From NCBI GenBank assembly GCA_036172665.1, contig CM069875.1:14340001-14404000 (forward strand): 64,000 bases of DNA, read 5' to 3'. Under the pieces are notes generated by a model. It worked only from the letters and a program-made list of their open reading frames with translations. It searched no databases and was not told where the DNA came from. Source of the DNA: Prosopocoilus inquinatus (lineage: Eukaryota > Arthropoda > Insecta > Coleoptera > Lucanidae). The position numbers and the translations under genes were made by a program. Positions 42,056 through 52,040 of the stretch are shown here, piece after piece (positions within the stretch are counted from its first letter, which is position 1; each line of letters opens with the position of its first letter).

Positions 42056-42374
42056 GTTGAAAAAAGCCATTTAATTGGGTACGATAATAATATGTTGCCG
42101 TGTGAAGCACAACCTCAATGTCATATAGGTATTGAACCGGTTCAAAGTAATGCACCCAGCACCGTCCTTCGTAAATGCATGTGTGGAATACGAAATCCGT
42201 TCGACGTGTAAAATAGGATTTAATTTCCAATATAATTATGCGAACGACGCCTTTGCATCGAAATTAGCATGTCCAGCAGGATATAAAGATTCGAAGCAGC
42301 ATTATTACATTCAACAAAATCATGTCGGAGGACATTATTGTTATAATTGGGATGGTTCATATACAACAGCATAA
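42056..42374 (+). pseudogene. VP: Densovirus VP, 3' part
   Basis: Continuation of the capsid gene after the array, in two frames: one up to about 42,130-42,190, another from about 42,132 to the stop at 42,374. A single-base frame break separates them. The C-terminus is cysteine- and aromatic-rich (for example GGHYCYNWDGSY). Confidence 0.82.
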
Positions 42375-42386
42375 AATGTAATACTT

Positions 42387-42400
42387 TTTATTCCAATAAA
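42387..42400. terminator. Convergent viral poly(A) signals
   Basis: AATAAA on the plus strand (42,395-42,400) follows VP; AATAAA on the minus strand (42,392-42,387) follows NS1. Closely spaced opposed signals between VP and NS are typical of ambisense densoviruses. Confidence 0.8.
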
Positions 42401-42452
42401 TATATACATAATATATAACCATAGTTCCCTTTCACCATTCCTATATATATAT

Positions 42453-43115
42453 TTAGGCTGATACGTTATCCGTAATAGTGGCAATAGTAATTATTTTATA
42501 TTGTTTCCAGAGTTCATACAGTCCTAAAGGGTGTAAATGTTTTGTGTAGGTACTTAATATTGGTGCGGTAAACCTCGAAAACTTGTACATGCAGTTATTG
42601 AATATTTCGTTATTCGGAAAAACTTCGTGATTAGTAGTAATTAACACGGGAGTACGATCGATTTGTACGTGACTTTGATATTTGATATTTGCCATGCACG
42701 GATCTCCTGCGAATAACATTTTACATGTATCGAAAGCGCACGGTTCGCAGTTTGGTTCGTCCCATATTAAAATACGTTTATCCACGCAATCTTGCAACGG
42801 AAACTGGTTAGACTTGTTAAAATTCGCGATTTGACCTTTCACTAAACATAATGATGCACATAATTTTGAGAATAACGTTTTCCCGGCATTACTCGGACCT
42901 TTAATTTGAATACAATTTTTTTTTTCTTCTTGGCGATCTAAAACGTTATATATCGTTTGCAAAAAAAAAGTTAGAAATTCTTCATCGTAATTACATTGGT
43001 ATTGCAATAAATCGTATAATTTAGCGCGTGATTCGTCTACGGTGTAATAAAAATCGAACAAATGACCAGATGTACACGCAAATAACGGTTGCGAATTCAA
43101 ATAAAATTGTATCAA
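42453..43115 (-). pseudogene. NS1: Densovirus NS1, helicase part
   Basis: 220-residue frame with a superfamily 3 helicase: Walker A GPSNAGKT, Walker B RILIWDEPN and motif C PVLITTNHE. NS1 nicks and unwinds viral DNA in rolling-hairpin replication. The 5' part of the gene continues upstream in other frames. The ATP-binding motifs are intact here, but the gene as a whole is broken. Confidence 0.92.
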
Positions 43116-44097
43116 TTCGGGAATTGTCTTATTACAAATTACGCGCTGAAAAATATTGATTGCTTGTTGACATACCGAGGAACTTCGCCCGATACCGCGT
43201 AATTTTTCGTTTTCGCACCATTGCGCGGTTTTACACGTACTTAATAAGGGGCAAACCGGATATTTTTAGAAAAAGGAGAGAATCGTCTCAAGCGTTTGGT
43301 TTTTTTGAGGTGTTGATTTTGAAGAATATTTTTTTTAACATCGCTCAATAATTCGACCAGGAGTTGATACCGATGGACCATCAACGGTGTCGCGACAAAC
43401 TGCGCTGATTTCGTCAACTTCGTCCACAGCTGTTCCTTCGGTACTTTCTTCGCGTCGACCATGCGAATCAATTTCAGCTGCACCAGGAATTTCCCGTTGG
43501 GCGCCGGCGAAGAAATAGTGGAGACATTCTCGGGGGTGTAGGAACATATATATTCCGAGTGCTCGGAGATAATCTGTGAACAATACATTACATTGAATAT
43601 AACTCAATTAAATGGATAGGAATTGTACAAATACTCAACCTAACGTATTGCTCACCTCGTCCAATGCCACCGGTCCACTGAGCTCGTCGTCGTCGTTGGA
43701 AAGGCAATCCCCGGAAGGTAGTGCACCTGCAGGTTCCTGCTGTCCATCCGCAATCGTGTACAACGTGCAAGTGTTGCCATTCGGGGGATTCCCCGTGATA
43801 CGAGACGATGAACAATTGTCCGTTATATCTTCGCTGGCGCATTTCTGTAAGTAGTTGAATACCTTCATCACGAGATCCGATGGGAAGCACGTCGTGGCAT
43901 AGTCATCGTCGGAGACCAGCTCGAAAAATGGTGTCCAGGAAGGCACTTTGTCGGGGTTCTCGAATGCCAAATTCAGAAGCTTCTTCAAGCAGCGCAGTAA
44001 GGGCAAAATCGGGTGTCCCATTAACAGTATCAACTTCGTCGAAAATTGAGTCAATAGTTGCGTGAATTCCGTCGGGAGGTTCCATAACTCTTGGCAT
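43116..44097 (-). pseudogene. NS1: Densovirus NS1, nickase part, broken
   Basis: The frame from about 44,097 is stopped by TGA at about 43,903, then continues to 43,588 with QHLHVVHDC, which fits the HUH metal-binding motif of the nickase. Further NS1-like words (YMFLHPRECLHYFFAG) appear in a second frame (43,607-43,500), and a third frame (down to 43,241) leads towards the helicase. One in-frame stop and at least two frame changes make it non-functional. Confidence 0.78.
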
Positions 44098-44153
44098 AAA
44101 TTTAAAATTTCGCGTACCGATAATATATCAGCCATTAATACCGTACCTAACAA
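43635..44153 (-). CDS. NS2: Densovirus NS2 frame
   Basis: A 172-residue open frame that overlaps NS1 in another frame, as NS2 does in ambisense densoviruses. A likely start is the ATG at 44,135. It is acidic and Ser-rich at the end. The function of NS2 is poorly defined. It is the only NS frame that is still open over its full length. Confidence 0.65.
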   Translation of the reverse strand: MLGTVLMADILSVREILNLCQELWNLPTEFTQLLTQFSTKLILLMGHPILPLLRCLKKLLNLAFENPDKVPSWTPFFELVSDDDYATTCFPSDLVMKVFNYLQKCASEDITDNCSSSRITGNPPNGNTCTLYTIADGQQEPAGALPSGDCLSNDDDELSGPVALDEVSNTLG

Positions 44154-44820
44154 TTACAAATACTCCGCTAACGTTAAATCAGGCAAAACTTTGCGTAAAC
44201 AGGTTTCGCACTGAGTACAATGCTGGTAGCTATTTAATGGTAAATAGCAATTTACGCACTTCTCGGAATGTTGGAACAAATATCTGCAAACGAAGACTGG
44301 TTACCAAGGAACAGGAAACACAACATACTTACTGTTTGCGAGAGGTATTCCAGACAACCTGTTCCAAATTATGGACCTGTACCTCCGACCAAATTGCAGA
44401 CGTGGGAATGTGCAATGCCTGGACACACGTGGTACAAATTGATACCAAACAATCCCAGCTATCTTCGTTATCAACAGACGCGACTGTTGCGAACGGAACG
44501 TCCAATGTACTGGCGTCAACTACACCGTAATTGTCTATACGACAAAACGTTGTTGACGTCGTATTCCACTCGTCCAGCAGGGTCCCAATGGCGGAATATA
44601 ACGCACCTCGATATCTATAGTTCACCAGTGTGCGTTGTTGCGCAACGATTAATTGGTTTGCTGACGTTTCGCTGAGATATGCCGAAACGGGTCCAGGAAT
44701 TGCACTTGGTCGCCGAAGACTAAAGGCACTTCCATGTACGTTAAAATACGTACGGTCGCAACAAGAAGCAGACACTGGCGTCGTCATGGTGAAGGTGTTA
44801 TTTAAAGGACCACGACTCAT
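44154..44820 (-). pseudogene. NS3: Densovirus NS3, frame-broken
   Basis: First ORF from the right end. The frame 44,820-44,329 (start probably the second ATG at about 44,787, since the TATA word abuts the first) is followed, in another frame, by a short Cys-rich tail with CVNCYLPL and HCTQCETC words, likely zinc-binding, ending at 44,154. Its place ahead of NS1/NS2 matches NS3 of ambisense densoviruses. Confidence 0.7.
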
Positions 44821-44870
44821 ATATTTATAATGAAACCCCCAGATTGCAGGGAAAACCTAACGATTTCATA
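44821..44870 (-). promoter_or_regulatory. Viral NS promoter
   Basis: Minus strand TATAAATA at about 44,830-44,823, directly before the NS3 frame, with a TTTTCCCTGCA word about 25 bases upstream that mirrors the VP side. Confidence 0.6.
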
Positions 44871-44888
44871 AACCAGAGAATCTGAAAC

Positions 44889-45089
44889 GGCGGTGACCGC
44901 GAACTCTGCCCCGAGCCGGGACTGGGAGCTTGTCGTATAAGAAGACAATTGTCTTCTTATATTCCAGCAGCAACAGCAGCAGCACGTGTGACGTCACGGG
45001 CTGCTGCTGTTGGTATATCATGCATACATCAACAGCAGCAGCCCGTGACGTCACACGTGCTGCTGCTGTTGCTGCTGGAATATAAGAAG
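44889..45089 (-). repeat. Right viral inverted terminal repeat with terminal hairpin
   Basis: The inner 110 bp match the left ITR. Outside it is a long palindrome: arms of about 60 bases with ACGTGTGACGTCACGGG and CAGCAGCAG-type words, around a short AT-rich centre near 45,020. This is the self-priming hairpin end expected of parvoviral DNA. Confidence 0.9.
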
Positions 45090-45688
45090 GGGATTAGTAA
45101 CTGTGTCTTCTGTTCCATGCCTTCCTGATTCTCTATGCTTCGTCTCAGAAGACCACGATCCAACACTATGGAGTCCCACTGCGCCCAGTATGATTTTACG
45201 GACGGTGCACATGGTGCTACCTCTTCCCAGGTAGGCCTCGCGTCCCTGCTTTTCCACTCTAGCACTAATTTCAAATCCGGGTCGTTCTCCTGGTCTCTTC
45301 GCAGTACTTCGGCTTGCCATTTGTCGTCAACAATGGCTGTCCTCGCAGTCGTGGCTACTTTCTCGTCCAAACGACTACAGTGCTTACAGTCTTCGGCACA
45401 GGGTCTTCTCGACAAAGCATCGGCATTTCGATGGCTAGTTCCTGCCCGATGCTGAATTTCAAAATCGTACTCCTGAAGTCGTTCGATCCATCGTGCAACT
45501 TGCCCTTCTGGGTTCTTGAAACGGAGAAGCCATTTTAGCGCGGCATGGTCGGTCATCAGCAGGAAGCGTCTGCCATACAAGTACTTGTAGAAGTGTTCTA
45601 TCGTTTTTACGACGGCTAGCAATTCCCTTCTTGTGACGCAATAGTTTCGTTCCGGCTTTGATAGGACTTTACTGAAGTAGCCGATCAC
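45029..45688 (-). pseudogene. pol: Gypsy copy 2: RNase H and connection
   Basis: Reads RNase H from GYFSKVLSKPERNY through GTSHRNADALSRR. It retains the 32 bp (AEVLRRDQENDPD region) deleted in copy 1, so it shows the native frame there. It ends by running into the viral hairpin at about 45,089. Confidence 0.88.
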
Positions 45689-48600
45689 ATTCTCTTGCCC
45701 CTCTTGTATCTGGGAGAGTACGCCACCAAACCCAACGATGCTAGCATCTGTATGTTGCCTTCCGGGAGAGGATAACTCAGAATAGGAGCACTAATCAAGT
45801 ACTGCTTTAGTTGTTCAAAGCCAATTTGATACTGTTGGTCCCATTCAAATGGACGATCTTCTTCAGTGAGTTTTGTCAACGGCTTAGCAATGTCTGCAAA
45901 TCCAGGAACGTAGCGCCGATAGTAAGTGCACAGGCCAAGGAAACTCCTTATTTGGTGTTTATTTCTGGGAGTTGGCCAGTCTTTCACCACCTGAATCTTC
46001 ACAGGGTCCACGGCGATTCCATTTCCATTAACAATGTGTCCCAGGTAATTCACTTCCTTCTGGAACAGGTGACACTTCTTGAGGCTAAGCTTTAGTCCAG
46101 CTCCGCGAAGCCGCTGGAACACTCCTTCCAGGTTCCTTAGGTGGTCGTCGAACGTCTTTCCCACGACAATTATGTCGTCAAGGTACACCATGCACGTTGT
46201 CCAGAACAGACCTTTCAGAACCGTCTCCATTAACCTCTCGAATGTCGCTGAGGCATTACATAACCCGAATGGCATCACTGTGAACTGCCACAGACCCATA
46301 CCAATGGAAAACGCCGTCTTTTCTCGATCTTCAGGCGCCAGCTCCACTTGCCAATATCCACTCTTTAAGTCCAAAGTTGAGAAGATCTTTGAGCCGGCCA
46401 GGGTGTCCAGGGTATCATCAATCCGTGGCAGGGGATAGCTGTCCTTCTTGGTGACATTGTTGAGTAACCGGTAGTCTACACAGTACCTGGTGGACCCATC
46501 CTTCTTCTTCACAAGCACTACTGGTGACGCCCACGGACTGCTTGATGGTTCTATTACATTATCGTTTTCCATCTCACGAATAATGCGTTCCGCTTCCTCA
46601 CGCTTCGCCAACGGTAATCGCCTTGGAGCTTGACGGATAGGTCTTTCTTCTCCAGTCTCTATTTTGTGTTTCACGACATCAGTTCTTCCCTTGGATCCAT
46701 TTTCTACCTCAAATACATCTTGATAGCGGCCGATCAGATTCTTTGCTTTTGTCTTCTGGTCTGCAGTCAATTCCTGGGCTGTTGACATAACCATTTCCCA
46801 TAATTTCCTTGGGACTTTCGCTTCTGGCACGTTTGCTTCAAGGTGGCGGGAGATGGAGGACACCATGGTGCAGCTTCCCAAGATGGTTCCTTTCTTGATA
46901 TTGACGGAGAAACAATTGACGTTCATCAGGCGGACAGGTACTTCCTTCTTCGCTGTCAGCAACATTTTCCCAACGAGGACTCCTCTTCCAATCCTTTGAT
47001 CATCAGTATTAGGTTCAACCATAATGACTTGCCCATCTAGAAAAACACCGTCCATTTTTGCGTCGACGATAACCTCAGTCCTGCTGGGTAATACAACGTC
47101 TTCAGCGAGGACTACTCGAGCGGCCACGTCTCCTCGTTGATGTAGAACCAACTCCTCATTATTGACCGCCATCACGCCACGCTTTAAGTCCAATTGGAAC
47201 CCGTGGGCACACATGACGTCCATGCCCAAAATTGCCTCGTCCTCTATGTCTGCCACCAGTGCACGGTGTTTTATTGGAGTTGAACTATTGGTGATGATAA
47301 CCTCTACTTTACCGTAGACAGATGCTGATGTTCCAGTTGCAGTTTTCAGTCTCCACTTGGTCGGCTCGGTGCGTCCAGATGACTTAATGACGTCGGGTCT
47401 TAGAATGGTCTTCGTCGCACCCGTATCCAACATGATGTGAGGAATGTCATCAATGGTAACATCCACGAAGACACTGCTGGTTAACTGCCGTAGGAATATT
47501 ACTTGGTTGGCTTTCGTCCTTGGGGGCCTTTGAATACGGGTCGACGTTTGCCCCTGTGCACCGACCCGGCTTAGTTTAACTGTGGCTTCCTTGGATCCTG
47601 TCTGGGCTTTGGACATCGCCTGCGAACATGTCCTTCCTCCTGGCCACACCAGCGGTTTCTTCTGCTTGAAGACCTGTTCCACAATGAGGCGAACATCCTC
47701 GGCGGTGATATATTCCCTGGGTCGCTCCTTTATAACAGATCCCACCTTGGAGTTAGCGGATTCTTCCTCTTCTTTCTCTTGGAAGTCCATAGCCGCTCGC
47801 ACCTTGACATGCCTTCTTGAAACTCGTCTCGCCGCTTCAAATTCCAAGGCATAAGCCAATGCGTTTTTGGACGTCTTCGGACGGGCCATTCTCGATGCCT
47901 GCTGGTTGTCTGGGTCACGGATTCCATCTATGAAGGTCTGCACCGTCAAACATTTGAGGAATTCAACAGGAGCTGTGGGATATGCCAACTGAGCCAGACG
48001 CGCTACGTCCGCTTCGAATTCCTGAAGACTCTCTCCGGATTTCTGACAGCCATTCCTCAACTGCGCATGGTATACCTCGGTCAGATGGGCCTGTCCGTAA
48101 CGCATTTCCATCCTATTCACCAGCTTGTCGAAGTCTTCTTGTTCCTCTGGCGGCATCGTCTGTAGCACATCGATAGCGTCCCCTCTCAAGGCCACAATTA
48201 ACGAAGTGGCTTTTTCGTTGGCCGTCCATCTGTTCGCCTTTGCTGCTGCTTCGAACTGTTTGAAGTAGTTGGGCCAAGAAGACTTTCCATCGAACGTTGG
48301 TGGTTTTATTTTCAATTTCGAATTTTCTGCTGGTCCTTCCACAATTCGGGTTTCATTATTTTCTAGTACTTCTACTGGTGGCTGATCCCCGAACACTCGC
48401 AACCCCGCCATGATTTGTTCCAGATTTTTGATTTTGTTATCCTGCTGGAATATTATTTCTTCCACATTTTCTTGCAGGTTTCTTGTTTCTTCCGATATTT
48501 TTACCACCAGTTTATCTTCGAGTCCTTTCGTGTGTTCTAGAAATTCACCCTTCAAATTTCTGGACTGTTCTAGAAGTTTCTCGTCGAAATTTCTGGATTG

Positions 48601-48915
48601 CTCTAGAAATTTCTCATCTAAGTCTCTAGATTGTTCCAACAATTTATTTTGTAATTTGTCGAAATTTCCAGATTGTTCTCGAAGCTTCTCTAAATTTCCA
48701 GACTGCTCTTGAAACTTCTCGTCCAAATTTCTGGATTGTTCTCGAAGTTCGTCCTTGAATTTTCCAGATTGTTCTAGAAACTTCTCGTCCAAATATCTGG
48801 ATTGTTCTCGAAGTTCGTCCTTGAATTTTCCAGATTGTTCTAGAAACTTCTCGTCCAAATTTCTGGATTGTTCTCGAAGTTCGTCCTTGAAATTTCCAGA
48901 TTGTTCTAGAAACAT
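45685..48915 (-). pseudogene. pol: Gypsy copy 2: gag-pol fused by deletion
   Basis: 1,076-residue frame from the Gag coiled coil through capsid, protease (LDTGATKTIL, with one upstream residue lost) and RT (YLDDIIVVG). The fusion is secondary: a net 8 bp deletion near 47,645 removes the zinc knuckle and joins the frames. A small deletion near 45,755 destroys the first RNase H Asp word (DTDAS in copy 1) and ends the frame. Otherwise it is very close to copy 1. Confidence 0.88.
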
Positions 48916-48933
48916 CTCGTCCGAATTTCTGGA

Positions 48934-49143
48934 TTATTCTCGAAATTCATCCTTCAAGATTTTATTAAAATCGGCGGGACCACACGAAATTTCGAAAAGG
49001 AACGTCTCTGGATCTTCACCAGCTGTCAACAAATCGCATCGGAGACGCTGTTGAAGTGCGCCGGTTTCTAACTCTCGTTCTTCCAATTCGGTTTTTAATT
49101 CGGCCACTTTTAAGTCTTTCAACAACACTTTTCTCGTAGCCAT
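48934..49143 (-). pseudogene. gag: Gypsy copy 2: Gag N-terminus with shortened SAP motif
   Basis: Starts MATRKVLLKDLKVAELK like copy 1 but lacks CGLK residues between the two SAP helices (12 bp shorter). It stops just before the coiled coil at a TAA near 48,934. Confidence 0.85.
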
Positions 49144-49240
49144 TGTTTTTTTCCGATACTGTACTTATTTAATAATCTGATTAAATTTAATTTACTTTAA
49201 ATTGTTTATTTATTTGCACAAACCCGCACACCGACACCAC

Positions 49241-49591
49241 TGTTACGTTTCTAGGGTTTAAATTTATTTATTTAAACGAATAAAACACTCGATAAAAATT
49301 TAACCGTAATTTAATAAAGCTTAAAAACTAATTTATTTGTAACAATTTATTTACACACTAAAAGTCTAACTTCGACGATCGCTGTTAGTATTCGACTGAC
49401 TCCTGAGTCTACCCCGGGCTATTTTATATCCTTTGCTGCCCTCTCGAATTTTCTAACGCTGGAAGATTCGAGTTTGTTCCATCGCCGGAAAAGTCTAGTC
49501 TGTTCGATGTAGACCCCGGTGGCGTGGCAGCCAATGACGCATAACGAACCGACTTCCTGACGCCTTGAGCTAAGTCGGGTGGCGCGCCACA
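49241..49591 (-). repeat. 5' LTR of gypsy copy 2
   Basis: 351 bp, about eight differences from the 3' LTR at 36,883-37,233. Confidence 0.93.
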
Positions 49592-49894
49592 ATATGTTAA
49601 TGATTCGTCATCGCTGTATATCGTACCTTCAATGGCTAACTTAATCACTCTTTAAGTAAGTCACGTTGCTCATGTTCACAAATCCATTACAGTTAATGTC
49701 CTGATGAAGCAATAAATTGAATTGCGAAATATCGACAAAAAATTACAAGGAGTTCTTTTTAAACAACGTCCAACCACCAGCCGTTTATCCTCGTTAAACA
49801 ATCTCTTCTCTTTCGGTTTAAATTTCAACAAGTACGGCGATACTTCCCTTCGGATTACATATATATATATATATTCCGATATATACATAACACA
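49592..49894 (+). mobile_element. Penelope-like fragment with hammerhead
   Basis: Non-coding PLE-type sequence right of gypsy copy 2, continuing after a retrozyme insertion at 50,041. It includes the best-conserved PLE hammerhead in the window. Confidence 0.6.
49697..49737 (+). ncRNA. Hammerhead ribozyme motif, PLE type
   Basis: Stem I TGTC/GACA, core CTGATGA (49,701-49,707), A, stem II GCAAT/ATTGC, GAAA (49,726-49,729), minimal stem III and cleavage after ATC at 49,733. All core positions match the consensus. Confidence 0.75.
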
Positions 49895-50040
49895 CATAGA
49901 AAAATTTTCATTATGCTTTGACAGCAAGCATGATCGCCTTGCATGGGGGACTTATTAGGAGCAAATCCCGCTTCAATTTGTCTATCCTACTGTAATGTTT
50001 GGTCAAAAAGCGATAGTAAGATGTCGCTATTTTATCTGTT
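49895..50040 (+). mobile_element. Retrozyme-like repeat, ribozyme-less half
   Basis: 146 bp copy flanked by CATAACACA (49,886-49,894 and 50,041-50,049). It split a PLE sequence whose halves rejoin across it. Confidence 0.8.
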
Positions 50041-50465
50041 CATAACACATATAGTTTATTTTGAGGATTTTTAGGTATCAAATAACAGGGAATTATATAC
50101 TTATTTATTCGTTAGAATAAGAATTTTTTTCGGGGTCTTTGGACTATTTATGTTCGCATTTCCGTGTTGTTTGGTTAGTTCTTATTTGTAAGGTGTTTCT
50201 GACAGTTAATTTTAGGTGTTCACCTAATTTTTTTTTTCGATTTATACATAACATATATAGTTTATTTTAGATTTTCACATATTAATTTATATTTACTTAC
50301 AATTATACATATATATCTTTTAGGATGATTAGATTGTTGTTAGGTTTAACATTTTTATGATTTTGTCAGTGTGATTAGGTTGTTTTAGACATTTTTTAGT
50401 GCTTTTAAGTTGGTAGCGTACTGAAGAATTTCAATTATCTCTTAAACCACAGTCTCCTTTACTAT
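50041..50465 (+). repeat. PLE 3' region
   Basis: Matches 22,200-22,650 in reverse complement and 61,560-61,980 directly. The hammerhead start (GCGTACTGAAGA at about 50,407) is present, but stem II to GAAA is deleted. Confidence 0.78.
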
Positions 50466-50564
50466 TTAAGAAAGTGCAATCAACAGAAGAAAACATAGAA
50501 AGGGTAGCAATTATAGTTAAACCAGAAGAGTAGTCTCGAGTTTAAAAGTTTTAAGATTAAAATA

Positions 50565-50930
50565 GGTACCTAATAGATATAAATAATTCAAAGTGTAAGC
50601 TTGTGTGTGGATAAAAAGTAAGGACAAAACTTGAGAGCGTAATAATAACAACCAGTAAATGATGTCACAGCAAAGTGCCATACAATTTATATATATGAGT
50701 ATTTTTGATCTGCAAGAAATAAGGTTTCAGATAAATTTCCTCACGAAATAAAAAGTTTACAAGTAAATTTTTCTCTATGTAAGAAATAAATAATTTCCTT
50801 GTACGGAGGCGCAAGTGTTCAACTTTAAATCTTTACCTGGGCGGTTATTGAGTACCTTTTCTTAAAATGGCGCAAATGTATCGGTGGGGCAAATGTGCGC
50901 GGCGCAAGTGTCCCGGATTCGTACTGACTG
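50565..50930. repeat. Direct duplication, copy 1
   Basis: Matches 51,277-51,630 (shared words GGTTTCAGATAAAT, TTTACAAGTAAAT, GCGCGGCGCAAG). It is separated from copy 2 by a minisatellite-containing spacer. Confidence 0.85.
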
Positions 50931-51061
50931 CCAATTATCTGATTTACTATTTATTTAATTGATATATTTTTTTTTAATTTTTAACACTGTATTAAATAAA
51001 TTTCTTATTGCAAAACGTGCAATAATTTGTGACGTTAGTGATCAAGAAAAACCGGAGCGCG

Positions 51062-51276
51062 ACAATTCGGTGTAAGACAATTTGGTGTACGGCAGTTGGG
51101 TGTAGGACAATTCGGTGTATGAAAATTGGGTGCATGCGACAATTGGGTGTATGCGACAATTTGGTGTATGACAATTCGGTGTACGACAATTCGGTGTACG
51201 ACAATTCTGTACGACAATCGGGTGTACGACAATTGGTTATACGATAAGTCGATGTACGACAATTGAGTGTACGACA
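51062..51276. repeat. 15-17 bp minisatellite
   Basis: About a dozen variant units of the form GTGTACGACAATTCGGT. It gives rise to spurious frames with YTELSYTELS-like repeats on the minus strand. It lies between the two duplication copies, whose second copy starts at the array end. Confidence 0.88.
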
Positions 51277-51630
51277 GGTACCTAAGACACATAAATAATT
51301 CAAAAAGAAAGCTTGTGTGTGGATAAAAAGTGAGGACAAAACTTGGGAGCCTAATAATAACAACCATTAAATGATATCACAACAAAGTGCCACACAATTG
51401 ATATATGATTATTTTTGATCTGCAAGAAATAAGGTTTCAGATAAATGTCCTCACGAAATAAGAAGTTTACAAGTAAATCTTCGTCTATAAAAGAAATAAA
51501 TAATTTCCCAGAACGGAGGCGCAAATGTTCACTTTTGAATCTTTACCTGTGCCGTTATTGAACATCTTTTCTTAGAAGAGCAAATGTATCGGTGGCGCAA
51601 ATGGGCGCGGCGCAAGTTTCCCGGACGACC
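51277..51630. repeat. Direct duplication, copy 2
   Basis: Second copy of 50,565-50,930, about 85-90 percent similar by eye. Confidence 0.85.
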
Positions 51631-51756
51631 AGGACCGCAATCACCCACAAAAACCTCCAACCGTTTTAAATTTAACATTAATAAAAGGTATCAACTTTTG
51701 TAAAACATTTGTGTTTAAAGTTCTATCCTCTGAAAACCCTACGCCACCCCTACCCA

Positions 51757-52040
51757 CTAAGCATAGAATGTTACATAGCATTTCTGAAACGTTTTCAACG
51801 CAACAACTTAGCAACATTTTCAACAAAATGTTGATAGAATATTACAAATGGTACGTGGAATGTTAGGAAACACTAATGTAATGTTACCACATAACAGAAT
51901 AATAACATTTATTGAAAATATCGAAATAATTTTATAGCTTGGCATGAAACATTACATAATATTGTTGGAACATGATATTTTTATGATAAGTAACGTTTTA
52001 TTGAAATGTTATAATAACAACCCAAATTCAAGACGTCACA
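51757..52040 (-). repeat. Diverged relative of the 1-404 repeat
   Basis: Starts CCCACTAAGCA, the complement of the GCTTAGTG end of copies A and B, and contains many ACGTT/AACATT words like theirs. Similarity fades inward. Confidence 0.5.

Larger units (their letters stand above)
38929..45089 (+). mobile_element. Endogenous ambisense densovirus (parvovirus)
   Basis: About 6.16 kb of viral DNA with inverted terminal repeats, a capsid gene on the plus strand from the left end, non-structural genes on the minus strand from the right end, and convergent poly(A) signals in the middle. This is the layout of ambisense Densovirinae. It is integrated in pol of gypsy copy 2, with about 30 bp of target lost. 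A 1,415 bp retrozyme-like array interrupts the capsid gene. Frameshifts and stops affect VP, NS1 and probably NS3, so it is a non-functional fossil. The inner ITR parts differ at one site, so integration is not very old. Confidence 0.94.
36883..49591 (-). mobile_element. Ty3/gypsy element, copy 2, interrupted by a densovirus
   Basis: Same family as copy 1. Its 351 bp LTRs differ at about eight sites, so it is older than copy 1. The target duplication ATAT is at 36,879-36,882 and 49,592-49,595. Pol is interrupted at 38,929-45,089 by an integrated densovirus. About 30 bp of pol, present in copy 1 (near 24,824-24,855), was lost at the junction. Many lesions show it is dead. Confidence 0.94.

Noticed and set aside
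45685..48915. Single gag-pol polyprotein as a genuine fusion
   Set aside because: Comparison with copy 1 shows a net 8 bp deletion that removes the zinc knuckle and joins the frames.
51029..51367. Frames with repeated TELSY or GVRQL words
   Set aside because: They are translations of a non-coding minisatellite; all frames stay open because the unit lacks stops.
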